Assembly: GCA_964418125.1 (NCBI GenBank) | Contig: CAYQKY010000008.1 | Coordinates: 1-64,000, forward strand | DNA length: 64,000 nucleotides | Direction of reading: 5' to 3' | Source of the DNA: JACJXW01 sp964418125 | GTDB lineage: Bacteria; Bacteroidota; Bacteroidia; Chitinophagales; Saprospiraceae | Shown: positions 50,920 to 60,038 of the stretch, piece by piece | Numbering within the stretch: position 1 is the stretch's first letter | Layout of the letters: each line of letters starts with the position of its first letter | Translations under genes and position numbers: made by a program | The notes under the pieces: model-generated | Seen by the model: only the letters and a program-made list of their open reading frames with translations | Database searches by the model: none | Told to the model about the DNA's origin: nothing

Positions 50920-52254
50920 TCACTTCATCTCCACCAGCGCCGTCCACACACTCAGCCTTCCTTCCTCCAGGCGCGTCCAGATCGGGCGGACGTGGCCATC
51001 GTGGGCGCTGATGTCATTGTAATCGCCGAAGAAGACGCCGGCGCTCGGAGTAAAAGGCTCCTCGCTGATGCGCCGGTTGGTAAAGCTTTGCCCACCGTCG
51101 GTAGACCAGGCCAGGTAGACGTCAGTGCGTTCATCCTTGTAAGCGCGGCGGTCGTAAAAAACGAAGTACAGGAAGCCGGTGGCTTGGTCGATGTCCATCC
51201 AGGTGAAGAACTGGTGCTTGCCCGGGGCGTCATCATTGACGCGGACGGGTGGGCTCCAGCTCACTCCTCCGTCTTTGGATGAGGATAGCCAGATGTCGGT
51301 ATCCTCTGTGCCATTGCGCTGGTCGCTCCAGTTGACGTAGATCGTTCCCCGGTTGGGGCCGTCGCTGAGGTCGGCGGCGGTAATGGGCATGCCGTTACAA
51401 CGAAAGATGCCGGGAATGTCGAATGCCCAGCCCCCGGGTTGAGTGGCGATAACGATATCTTCCTCCAGCCAGGTTTCGCCTCCGTCCAGAGAGCGGTCGA
51501 AGTAGATTACTTCATCGTAGGACCAGGCGACGTACACTTCTCCATTGGGCCCCACCGCGGGCACGGCCCCTTCGGTAGTCTGGTCGCCGTCCAGGCAATT
51601 GCCTTCGAACTGATTGATGGCAATGGCCTCGCTCCAGTTCAGGCCGCCGTCGGTGGATTTCGAGAACAGGATACGGCTGTGGTCCTCCGGATCGCGGCTG
51701 TCGTATTCGTCGAACTCCGTCCAGGTGATGTAGAGGTGGTTGTTGCGCGGGTCGGTGGCCAGCCAGTGCTTGTCCTGGTCATGGGGCGGGCGCAGGCCGG
51801 TAAAGGCGCCTTCGTTCCAGGTTTTTCCGCCATCCTCCGAACGCTGGATGACGATGCGGTCCAGCCAGTTCTCGCTGAAGCTGCTGCCGCCCGGGTTGGA
51901 GAGGTGGGCATAGAAGAAGTTCCCGGCAAAATCGGCCTGTATGACCGGGTCGCCGTATACACCGAAAGGGGAACGAAGTTTGTTCTTCTGCCAGGTTTTG
52001 CCCCCATCCTCCGAGTAGTAAACCCGGTCGAGGATGGCGCCGGCCACTACCCTGTCGGGCGCTTGTGGGTCAATGGCAATACTGGGTTCGCAGGGACCGA
52101 CAAAGCCGCCCTGGTCGATCATGATATTGGGCACTTCGGCGGGGAGCTGGGCTTCGGTTGGAGCCGCCTTGCGCTGGCAAGCCGAGAGCGATCCCAGAAG
52201 TAGCAGAAGCAGAAGCAAGGCATTAAAAGGCCGGGCCGGAAATAGGGTCATCAT
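50920..52254 (-). CDS. Sialidase-like Asp-box (BNR) propeller lipoprotein
   Basis: 444 aa. A lipoprotein signal (LLLLLLLLGSLSACQRK, Cys at about 26) is followed by six Asp boxes of the S-x-D-G-G-x-x-W type (SEDGGKTWQ, SEDGGKTWN, STDGGLNW, SLDGGETW, SSKDGGVSW, STDGGQSF), one per blade of a six-bladed propeller as in sialidases. The arginine triad of true exo-sialidases could not be confirmed, so the function may be another glycosidase or only binding. Divergent from the pullulanase gene. Either of two adjacent ATGs could start it. Confidence 0.82.
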   Translation of the reverse strand: MMTLFPARPFNALLLLLLLLGSLSACQRKAAPTEAQLPAEVPNIMIDQGGFVGPCEPSIAIDPQAPDRVVAGAILDRVYYSEDGGKTWQKNKLRSPFGVYGDPVIQADFAGNFFYAHLSNPGGSSFSENWLDRIVIQRSEDGGKTWNEGAFTGLRPPHDQDKHWLATDPRNNHLYITWTEFDEYDSRDPEDHSRILFSKSTDGGLNWSEAIAINQFEGNCLDGDQTTEGAVPAVGPNGEVYVAWSYDEVIYFDRSLDGGETWLEEDIVIATQPGGWAFDIPGIFRCNGMPITAADLSDGPNRGTIYVNWSDQRNGTEDTDIWLSSSKDGGVSWSPPVRVNDDAPGKHQFFTWMDIDQATGFLYFVFYDRRAYKDERTDVYLAWSTDGGQSFTNRRISEEPFTPSAGVFFGDYNDISAHDGHVRPIWTRLEEGRLSVWTALVEMK

Positions 52255-52359
52255 ACATTAATGATTGTGTTGGATAAAGATGAGCCCTACCAAGGTAACT
52301 TTTTTTTCAAAAATGGTAATTGTCCCCAAATTCTCTATTTTTAAGCCAAAATCGCCACC

Positions 52360-54375
52360 ATGAAAATACCCATTCTTTTCATCTTAATCTCACTAACGAT
52401 CATGGCATCAGCCTGCAAAACCGCTACCGAAGAAACCACCTACGCGTCCTATGATGATTATCCCGTCTATGAAGGTACAGATCTAGGCGTCCGCTATTCG
52501 CCTGAAAACACCACCTTTCGCCTATGGGCGCCTACAGCCGAGGAAGTGGCCCTGCGCTTCTACGGCCAGCCGCTGGGCGGAGAGGCTACCCGTCAAACGG
52601 CCATGAAAAAAGCCGAGCAAGGCGCCTGGCTGGCCTCTTTCCAGGAGGACTTAAAAGGAGCATATTATACCTTCCAGGTGAAGGTGGACGGCCAGTGGCT
52701 GGACGAAACCCCGGGCCCCAATGCCACCGCCGCCGGCACCAACGGCAAGCGCGGGCAGGTAGTCGATATGTCAGAAACAAATCCTGAGGGCTGGGAAAAC
52801 AGCCGCCGCCCTCCACTGGCCAGCCCTACAGATATCATCATCTACGAATTGCACGTACGCGACCTCTCCACCCATCCCAGTTCCGGTATCCAGAACAAAG
52901 GCAAATTCCTGGGCCTGACGGAAACGGGAACGAAAAGCCCGCAGGGGCTCGCCACCGGCCTGGACCATATCAAATCGCTCGGCGTCACCCACATCCACCT
53001 CCTGCCTTCCTTCGACTTCCTTTCGGTAGATGAGGCCAAGCTGGAAGACAACAAATTCAATTGGGGCTACGACCCCCACCTGTACAATGTGCCCGAGGGC
53101 AGCTATTCTACCGACCCTGCCGACGGCGCCGTCCGCATCCGCGAGTTCAAGCAGATGGTCAAAACCCTGCACGACAACGGCCTGCGGGTGATCATGGACG
53201 TGGTCTACAACCACACCGGCGCTACCGAAAATTCAGTGTTCAATCAGACAGTACCCGGTTATTACTACCGCCACAACGAAGACGGCAGCTTCTCCAATGC
53301 CTCCGCTTGCGGCAATGAAACGGCTTCGGAACGGGCCATGGTGCGCAAATTCATCATCGAATCCGTCAAATACTGGGCTACCGAGTACCAGGTTGACGGC
53401 TTCCGCTTCGACCTGATGGGCATTCACGACATTGAAACCATGAATATGGTGAGCGAGGCCCTGCACGAGATCGACCCCACCATCTTCATTTACGGAGAAG
53501 GCTGGACGGCCGGCGACAGCCCCCTGCCCTTCGAAAAGAGAGCGCTCAAGCGGCACACTTCCCAGCTCAACGGTGTAGCCGCCTTCAGCGACGACATTCG
53601 CGACGCCATCAAAGGCCACGTATTCACCCACGACGACCCGGGGTTTGTCAGCGGCAAACCGGGCCAGGAAGGGCGCATCCGCTTCGGCGTCACCGCCGCT
53701 ACCCGGCACCCGCAGCTCAACTACGATTCCATTCAGATCTACGATGCGGACGGGCCGTGGTCGCCCGGTCCGGCTCAAACGATCACTTATTTCTCCTGCC
53801 ACGACAACCATACGCTCTGGGACCGCCTCACCCTCTCTCGCCCCGATGCTTCGCGGGAGGAAAAGATCAAAATGCAGAAACTGGCCGGCGCCATCCTGCT
53901 GGCCTCCCAGGGCGTCTCCTTCCTGCACGCCGGCGTGGAAATGGCGCGCACCAAAGAAGGGGTGGAAAACTCCTTCGAGTCGCCGGACAGCATCAATCAG
54001 ATCGACTGGGAGCGCAAAGCTAAATTCAAGGAGGTGTTTGACTATTACCAGGGGCTGATCGCCCTGCGCAAGGCACACCCGGCTTTCCGGATGCCCACAA
54101 CGGAAATGGTGCAGCAGCACCTGCAGTTCCTGGAGCCTTCCGAACCCAACGTGGTGGCCTTCACCCTCTCCGGCAATGCCAATGGCGACAGCTGGAAAGA
54201 CATCCTGGTGATCTACAACGCCAACCCGGAATACAAGAGCATCGCCATTCCCGCCGGCGCCTGGACGATCGCTGTTGACGGCGATCACGTCACCGAAGAG
54301 GGATTGGGCACGGTGAGCGCCGATGAGCTGGCGGTGCCGGGTATTACCGCTATGGTTCTGTTTAAAAATCAATAA
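52360..54375 (+). CDS. pulA: Type I pullulanase, lipoprotein
   Basis: 671 aa. A lipoprotein signal (ILISLTIMASACKT, Cys at about 19) places it on the periplasmic or outer-membrane side. An N-terminal CBM48 domain (about 45-140) precedes a GH13 catalytic barrel with the type I pullulanase hallmark FNWGYDPHLYN (usually YNWGYDP), then VIMDVVYNHT, the nucleophile Asp in DGFRFDLMG, the acid/base Glu in YGEGWTAG and the transition-state Asp in SCHDNHTLWD. It cuts alpha-1,6 branches in pullulan or starch. With the SLC45-type transporter downstream it suggests uptake of released maltodextrins. Confidence 0.92.
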   Translation: MKIPILFILISLTIMASACKTATEETTYASYDDYPVYEGTDLGVRYSPENTTFRLWAPTAEEVALRFYGQPLGGEATRQTAMKKAEQGAWLASFQEDLKGAYYTFQVKVDGQWLDETPGPNATAAGTNGKRGQVVDMSETNPEGWENSRRPPLASPTDIIIYELHVRDLSTHPSSGIQNKGKFLGLTETGTKSPQGLATGLDHIKSLGVTHIHLLPSFDFLSVDEAKLEDNKFNWGYDPHLYNVPEGSYSTDPADGAVRIREFKQMVKTLHDNGLRVIMDVVYNHTGATENSVFNQTVPGYYYRHNEDGSFSNASACGNETASERAMVRKFIIESVKYWATEYQVDGFRFDLMGIHDIETMNMVSEALHEIDPTIFIYGEGWTAGDSPLPFEKRALKRHTSQLNGVAAFSDDIRDAIKGHVFTHDDPGFVSGKPGQEGRIRFGVTAATRHPQLNYDSIQIYDADGPWSPGPAQTITYFSCHDNHTLWDRLTLSRPDASREEKIKMQKLAGAILLASQGVSFLHAGVEMARTKEGVENSFESPDSINQIDWERKAKFKEVFDYYQGLIALRKAHPAFRMPTTEMVQQHLQFLEPSEPNVVAFTLSGNANGDSWKDILVIYNANPEYKSIAIPAGAWTIAVDGDHVTEEGLGTVSADELAVPGITAMVLFKNQ

Positions 54376-54386
54376 ACCATCTGGTA

Positions 54387-54494
54387 GATGGTACACTGAT
54401 TATTTAGGATCTGTTAGGGTTTATTAGGATTCCAGCGCCTATCAGGAAGGATCTTAAAGCATCTTAACAAACCATAACAAATCAGTGTACCATC
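54387..54494. repeat. Long inverted repeat between pullulanase and transporter genes
   Basis: GATGGTACACTGATT (54387-54401) and its exact complement (54480-54494) frame further imperfect pairing (GGATCTGTTAGGGTTTATTAGG against its partner). It lies in the 140-bp gap; it could be a terminator, attenuator or 3'-end stabiliser. No T-tract. Confidence 0.65.
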
Positions 54495-54515
54495 CATCCA
54501 ATAATCAGGAATAAC

Positions 54516-55991
54516 ATGCTGGATATCCAAAAACGACTGGCCAACACCTTCTACGTCATCCTCAGCCTGCCGGCAACAGCCATGGGCTTTGCACTCTCCG
54601 TACAGATCTCGGCCCTGAGCTGGATCCTGAGCACGCAGTACCACCTGGAGATCGAGGACATCGGCCTGGTATGGGCCGCCGGCCCTATTGCCGGCATCCT
54701 GGGGCAGGTCATTATCGGCGCTATTAGTGATAATGTATGGTTCTTCAACGGGCGCCGCCGGCCTTTCATCCTGATCGGCGGAGTGCTCGCCGCCCTGATG
54801 CTGCTGGCCCTGCCCAATATCGACGTGATCAACAAAACGCTGGGCCTGGAGGCCATCCTGGGCATGGCCATTGCCGTGGCCCTGACGCTCGACCTGGCCA
54901 TCAACGTCAGCTTCAACCCCACCCGTTCCATCATTGCCGATGTGACGCCGGAGGGCAAGGAGCGGACCAAAGGCTATACCTGGATGCAAACCATTTCGGG
55001 CACCTTCGGAGTACTGGCCTACGCTGTAGGGGCCGTGTGGGACAACTACGTACTGATCTATTCCGGCGCCATTCTGATCCTGTTGCTTTCGGTCATTCCT
55101 CCCTTCTTCATTGAGGAACCCCGCGAGCTGAATTCAACCTCTTACGATGACGATGATGATGACATAAAAAAGCCAGGATTCTCCCTGATGGAAACCTTCA
55201 TGGCCATCCGCCCACTCTGGGGTTTTCTGCTTTACGCCATTTACGGCATCACCCTTCGCCTGAGCGGCATCAGCCCGGAAACGCATTACTTCGAGATTTT
55301 CTGCCTGGCGCTCACCCTGTTCCTGATGGTTCAGGCCCTGGTTAAAAGTGAGACGGGGAAGAAGCGCTCGGAAGCCGGGAGGATCGGCTTTCAGAAGGTG
55401 CTCGCCGCCCACTCCTTCACCTGGATCGGCGTGCAGACCATGTTCATCTATATGTTCGCCTACGTCAACTACCGCCTGCCCGAGCTGGAAGACGTCAGTA
55501 TGGGGCGCGTCGTTTCCATCAGTTTTCTCATCCTCAACGCCGTGGGCGCCATCCTGCCGGCTACCGTGCTGGAGCCGCTGGCTTTCCGCCTGGGGCGGGT
55601 TAAGGTGCACATGGGCTGCATCGCCATCATGGCCATCGGTTATGCCGGTATCCTCTTCCTGGGCCACAGCGCCCTGATGATCTATGTCATGATGGCGGTG
55701 CTGGGCGTGGGCTGGGCGGCCACGGTTAGCCTGCCCTTCGCCATTATGTCCCAGAAGGTGGACCAGGCAAAGATGGGCCTGTACATGGGCCTGTTCAACC
55801 TGTCGGTCGTGCTGCCGCAGCTGGTGGCCAGCCTGGGCGTCGGCCAGATCATCGGCCGGATGGAAGACAAGAGCATCACGTTTGTGATCTGTGCGCTGAC
55901 CCTGGCGGTTTCCGCGGTGAGCTGGCTGCTGGTCAAGGAGGAGCAGCCGGGCGTGGAGGTTGGAAGAGCGCCGGGGGGCGGAGGGCATTAG
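54516..55991 (+). CDS. MFS sugar transporter of the SLC45/GPH group (maltose-type)
   Basis: 491-aa inner-membrane protein with 12 predicted helices. The loop GAISDNVWFFNGRRRPFILIG after helix 2 is the signature of the SLC45-like group, whose bacterial members take up maltose and other disaccharides with protons. A His/Asp-rich cytoplasmic loop (SYDDDDDDIKK) joins the two six-helix halves. Encoded right behind the pullulanase, so alpha-glucan-derived sugars are the likely substrate (inference). The start at 54516 matches the family. Confidence 0.87.
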   Translation: MLDIQKRLANTFYVILSLPATAMGFALSVQISALSWILSTQYHLEIEDIGLVWAAGPIAGILGQVIIGAISDNVWFFNGRRRPFILIGGVLAALMLLALPNIDVINKTLGLEAILGMAIAVALTLDLAINVSFNPTRSIIADVTPEGKERTKGYTWMQTISGTFGVLAYAVGAVWDNYVLIYSGAILILLLSVIPPFFIEEPRELNSTSYDDDDDDIKKPGFSLMETFMAIRPLWGFLLYAIYGITLRLSGISPETHYFEIFCLALTLFLMVQALVKSETGKKRSEAGRIGFQKVLAAHSFTWIGVQTMFIYMFAYVNYRLPELEDVSMGRVVSISFLILNAVGAILPATVLEPLAFRLGRVKVHMGCIAIMAIGYAGILFLGHSALMIYVMMAVLGVGWAATVSLPFAIMSQKVDQAKMGLYMGLFNLSVVLPQLVASLGVGQIIGRMEDKSITFVICALTLAVSAVSWLLVKEEQPGVEVGRAPGGGGH

Positions 55992-56085
55992 GATGGGGAG
56001 CTCTGCTCGTGCCCAGTATTGGTTGTTAGTTAATTTCTCTGGGGGAACCGGTTAAGGGGTTATTTGCGGCCGGGCGCTATCAAGA

Positions 56086-58405
56086 GTGGAGTTCCTAGAC
56101 TTATTACATCAATATAAAGTCAGTATTTTCAATGATTTAGGCCCTGAATCACTGAAACAGGATATTGAAAATGCCTGAGTGGGTAGTATTAGAGGAAGCT
56201 GGGGAATTGTGAATGAATATTTAGGTTGCCGGCTAACCCTTTCGGCAATGTCGGCGCGGGCGGGCGCCATTGTGTTTTCAGTCAATTTTTTCAGCTCCCT
56301 AAGTGCAAATCTTTCTGAGGCAAGCAACAATACTTTACTCATCCCGTAAAACTTTTTATCCGATACACTTATCCAAAACAAGTAGGCAGGTTAGTCGAAA
56401 GCACTAGCGATCTGGATGCGCCGGAAAAGGAAAAAGTCCAACAGGAGTTTGCTGAGGGGAAGTACCTGTTTGTCTGGATTTCTCCGGAGCGGTTCCAGAT
56501 CAAGAGTTTTCGGGATTACATTTCTAAGGTCAACGCCCAATCTTCCATTGCCTACGCCGTCATCGACGAGGTGCACTGTTTATCGGAATGGGGGCATGAT
56601 TTCAGAACTTCCTACCTGAACCTGGCCAAAACCATTGAACGGTATTGCCCTGCCGCCAAATTTGTAGGGCTGACGGCTACGGCTTCCGTGAATGTCCTGA
56701 AAGACATAAAAGTGGAATTCGCCAGAAACAACCGGGTGATGCAGGAGGAAAACATCAAGTCTTTGCTGGACTATAGCCGCAAGGAATTGGTATTTGAGGT
56801 GATCAAGGACCAGAACAACAAATTGCGGCACCTGGAAGCGATCATTCAACGTGAGGAGATCCTGGAACAATCAAAGAAAGCTGCTTTGGTATTCACGCCT
56901 CATGTCAATGGCCATTACGGATGTTATGGCCTGGCGAACAAGCTGAATATCAAAGGCAACGGAAAGGTGAAGTGGTACTCGGGTGAAGTACCCAAAATTT
57001 CGGAGTTAGATCAGAGTGGAAGAGAAACCGGGAATAAGATCCCGGTGATGGAGGAAAAAAAGTTCAACCAATATAAGCAGGATATTCAGCACGCTTTCAA
57101 ACAGGATAAATACCCCCTGCTCGTCGCCACCAAAGCCTTTGGAATGGGGATTGATAAGCAGAATATCCACTATACTTTCCATTATGGCCTGCCGAGTTCG
57201 GTGGAGGCGCTTTATCAGGAAGCCGGGCGGGCAGGGCGCTGGGGTAGCAGACAACCTGAAATGAAAGCTTATTGCTATGTCCTTTATTCCCCGGAAACAG
57301 CCGACTCTGCCATCGTGGATCGGCTGTTCGAACAAGATACCACCTTTGCCGAAATCAAAGACATCAGTGAAGAAGTTGGGTGGGAAGGCAAAGATATTTT
57401 CCGGCAAATATTCCTCTTCCTGCAGGGGCAGAAAGATATTGCTGAAGAGGCTAAAGTCATTCAGCTGATCATAGACAATTACTTTAAACCCTCCTCCCGG
57501 CAAAGGATCTACTTTGACACTGTCACAGATGAATTGCGGAATTTGGGTATTGATGGATCAAGAGATCAATTGATTCAAACTGCTCAAAAGGGAATTTACC
57601 GGCTGAGCCTGTTAGGCGCAGTTCGTGATTGGACGACTGATTTTGTAACGCACTATGAAGTAGAATTCCTTTCGGTTGAAGAGGAACATATGGTTAATTC
57701 CCTGTTCAACTACATTTCAAAGTACCAGCCGGATATCGATCTTCAAGCAGAACTCGATAAGCTGAACCGTAGAACGCTTCGGGAAAAATGTATTTGGTAT
57801 CTGCTACAATGGACTTTTGAAAACATTGCCTACAGCAGAAAGCAAACCTTGAAAACACTATCGGATTGGTGTGATAAGTTCGAGGATATTGGTAATGAAG
57901 CGTTCAAAAAAAGAATTGACAATTATTTCCGGTTCACGGATACTACTTTCATCTTCCAGCACATTGCCGAAAACCCTAAAGCCTTCGAAATGTGGTTTGA
58001 GGTATTTAACCGGGTTGAGGGGGGACTTGGGGAAGAAGAAACAAAGATTTTTATTCCTTCCATTCTTGATGAAGGGTCACGCCAGGCGGAGTTCGAGCGC
58101 CTGCGCGATAGCCTCAGCCGGTTCCTGGAAAGCTACCGCAACAGTGTCGGACTGAACTTTGTCAGCGGCTTTACTTTGACCTGGAGAAAACCCTCAGGAT
58201 CAAGCTGGACGAGCATAAATCGGAGATTAAAAGGCTGATTGAGGAGGAACGGCTGAAGATAAAGGAGATGGTTGAGGTTGAATCGCAAAAGCAAAGTTCA
58301 ATTCTTTTGAATAGCCAGAAAAAGACCAGGATTGTGGTTTGGGTTTTGGGCATTATTATTTTGATCGTTCAGATTATTATGGTTCTCAAGCTATTCTTTT
58401 TTTGA
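56086..58405 (+). pseudogene. Decayed RecQ-like superfamily 2 helicase with C-terminal coiled coil and membrane segment
   Basis: The longest frame (56571-58238, 555 aa from a GTG) is only the middle. It has motif II VIDEVHCLSEWGHD just upstream of and across its start, motif III GLTATA, and motif VI QEAGRAGRWG, all RecQ-like. The same frame extends back to 56319 (SPERFQIKSFRDY is clearly coding), but there is no start and no Walker A. A separate frame at 56086-56178 encodes VEFLDLLHQYKVSIFNDLG-type sequence that may be the old N-terminus. At the 3' end, restoring one T in a T-run at about 58170 joins the frame to 58173-58405, which encodes a charged coiled coil and a terminal hydrophobic helix (IVVWVLGIIILIVQII). 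So the gene appears inactive: no ATP-binding loop and two or more frameshifts. It is visibly AT-richer than flanking genes. Confidence 0.75.
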
Positions 58406-58424
58406 CCCAAGACCCAAAAAGCGA

Positions 58425-59036
58425 TTACAAATACTCCTTGATGTGTGCCCGAATAGCAGATTTCACTGTATTCCAATCCACCGGTATGATCGCTACCGGG
58501 TCGGGTTCCAGGTCGGCATCCGCAAAATAGGACAAGCTTTTGGTAACGAAGAACAAGGACTCTTTGCCAAACTTGGTTTCATAAAATGAAAATAGCTCAG
58601 GCAGGGTGAATTGTTGCAGGATGAAATAAAGGTCCCAGAAGTCTTTTTTGGAACCGCGCTTGGCAATGGCGGATAATTTCATGGCGGCGATGTCTCCAAT
58701 GGATAGCATCCGAATGCCATCCTGTGACAAGACAGGCTGAATAAGCGGAAAAACGTAACGAATAATGTCGACCTTTATACCGTCAATGAAGAGGCCAACG
58801 GTATTGTTCGCTTTGAAATTTAGCTTTGTGTCACCAAGATGGGAAATAGCATTGAAGAGCGAATCAGGATCAAATTCAGGCTCCCCAAAAAGGTCCAGGT
58901 CGATAGATTTCCGATGCCCTATTTGCAAAGCTAGAGCAGTGCCGCCAACAAGATGAAAATCTTGGAGAAGGGGTTCATTCATCAATGCCCTCAATAATTC
59001 CAGAGTTCCGGATTCGACTGCTGAAAGGTGTAGCAT
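58425..59036 (-). CDS. AbiEii-type nucleotidyltransferase toxin
   Basis: 203 aa from the ATG at 59036 (MLHLSAVESGTLELL). The catalytic motif GGTALAL-x5-R-x-S-x-DLDLF (residues about 34-53) is that of the AbiEii/AbiGii family, enzymes that add nucleotides to tRNA or similar targets and act in type IV toxin-antitoxin or abortive infection systems; a second conserved Asp/Lys region is SIGDIAAMKLSAIAKRGSKKD. It overlaps the antitoxin gene upstream by 46 bp. Convergent with the helicase remnant, 20 bp away. Target and phage relevance are not known from the sequence. Confidence 0.85.
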   Translation of the reverse strand: MLHLSAVESGTLELLRALMNEPLLQDFHLVGGTALALQIGHRKSIDLDLFGEPEFDPDSLFNAISHLGDTKLNFKANNTVGLFIDGIKVDIIRYVFPLIQPVLSQDGIRMLSIGDIAAMKLSAIAKRGSKKDFWDLYFILQQFTLPELFSFYETKFGKESLFFVTKSLSYFADADLEPDPVAIIPVDWNTVKSAIRAHIKEYL

Positions 59037-59278
59037 CGGAATTGTTCTTTCGGGATATTGAAATACATGCTGAAAAAATGCAGGGTGAGCTTGTCCAGAA
59101 AACGGGTGTGAAGCAAGATGTCCTTGATGGCATCCAGCCCATAGTACTTTTTTATCGCAAACCAATCATCTAGCGAACCTCTTTGTACGACCCGCGTAAC
59201 GATGAAGTGGGCATTTTTTTCGGGGTCGAGTTTTTCAAAATCAACGTCCCAGAATAGTACCTTTGGCAATTGAACCAT
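58991..59278 (-). CDS. AbiEii-associated antitoxin (DUF6922-like)
   Basis: 95 aa from the ATG at 59278. The sequence LPKVLFWDVDFEKLDPEKNA, then VVQRGSLDDWFAIKKYYG and a C-terminal FNIPKEQFRCY match the small proteins that accompany AbiEii toxins in Bacteroidota (I believe DUF6922; not verified). They are thought to neutralise the toxin and are encoded first. Overlap of 46 bp with the toxin gene implies coupled translation. A longer frame starting at 59371 adds a poorly supported N-terminus. Confidence 0.75.
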   Translation of the reverse strand: MVQLPKVLFWDVDFEKLDPEKNAHFIVTRVVQRGSLDDWFAIKKYYGLDAIKDILLHTRFLDKLTLHFFSMYFNIPKEQFRCYTFQQSNPELWNY

Positions 59279-59424
59279 ACTGACATCATTGGTTGGATGT
59301 GAAGATAAGAAAAAAACAAAACGTTTGCTTTTTTTATCCTTAAAGAAAGGATCGAAAAACATTCCCGTCAATCTCCGGCGCCAAAACCGCTGTCGGCTTT
59401 TTCACAACTATAAAAACCTGCCAC

Positions 59425-59829
59425 ATGCCCAACAAACTCATTAAAGTCCTCAGGCACTTTAAAGATACCGAGCCTGAACGCGAGGAACGCATCCGGGACG
59501 AGGCCATCGTTGACGCCTATGGCGATGAAGAGATCATTTCCTCCTGGTATTACTACCTTGATGAAAGGCTGCATTTTCCGTTCACAGCCATGGTGTATAC
59601 CCATCGTTCCGGCAATACCTGGTACGCCGCTCAGGTAGAAGTAAAGGAAATGGCGGACATGTCCCGCTGCGGATACTGGCAGATGTGGATACGGGGGGCG
59701 CTTTCCCTGCAAAAAAATATACCCCTGCATTTTTTCCTCTCCGATGTCACCGAAGTTGAAGAAGATGAGGAAAGGATAATGGCTTTGGAAGACTGGAATT
59801 ATTGGTGCCGAAGCCAGCTATCCTGGTGA
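59425..59829 (+). CDS. CcbP-like calcium-binding family protein
   Basis: 134 aa, acidic, no signal peptide. The core EAIVDAYGDEEIISSWYYYLDERLHFPFTA and the late ALEDWNYW resemble the CcbP/PF11535 family (usually IVDAYxxEE..GWYYYLxxxLxFPF), small acidic cytoplasmic proteins first studied in cyanobacteria. The middle section is divergent, so calcium binding is uncertain. Divergent from the antitoxin gene; the 147-bp gap likely holds both promoters. Confidence 0.6.
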   Translation: MPNKLIKVLRHFKDTEPEREERIRDEAIVDAYGDEEIISSWYYYLDERLHFPFTAMVYTHRSGNTWYAAQVEVKEMADMSRCGYWQMWIRGALSLQKNIPLHFFLSDVTEVEEDEERIMALEDWNYWCRSQLSW

Positions 59830-59841
59830 AAATTTAAGGCC

Positions 59842-59961
59842 GGAAAGTAAATTTTCATCCCTTCCGATGAAAAATTTACTTTCCAGTGACAGCCTTTGCG
59901 CCTCCTCTGTGTCCTGACAAATGCCGGGCATTGTCAGGATGCTGGCCGCAAGCGCCAGCAT
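59842..59961. repeat. Stack of three hairpins between the CcbP-like and M28 genes
   Basis: Hairpin 1: arms 59842-59858 and 59867-59884 (17 bp with one bulge). Hairpin 2: CCTGACAAATGCC (59913-59925) with 59926-59938. Hairpin 3: ATGCTGGC (59939-59946) with GCCAGCAT (59954-59961) followed by TTT. The third can act as a terminator of the CcbP-like gene. Confidence 0.65.
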
Positions 59962-60012
59962 TTTCGTGGCTTAGTGGCAAAATGTCCAGCCAGGGCATTC
60001 CCAAAAAAACCG

Positions 60013-60020
60013 TATTTTCG
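60013..60020 (+). promoter_or_regulatory. Possible -7 box of the M28 peptidase gene
   Basis: TATTTTCG differs from TAnnTTTG at one base and lies 18 bp before the ATG at 60039. Confidence 0.35.
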
Positions 60021-60038
60021 CACCCAAACATAAATCCA

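Noticed and set aside
56109..56381. 90-codon minus-strand frame in front of the helicase remnant
   Set aside because: It lies antisense to degraded helicase sequence and shows no family features; judged a shadow.
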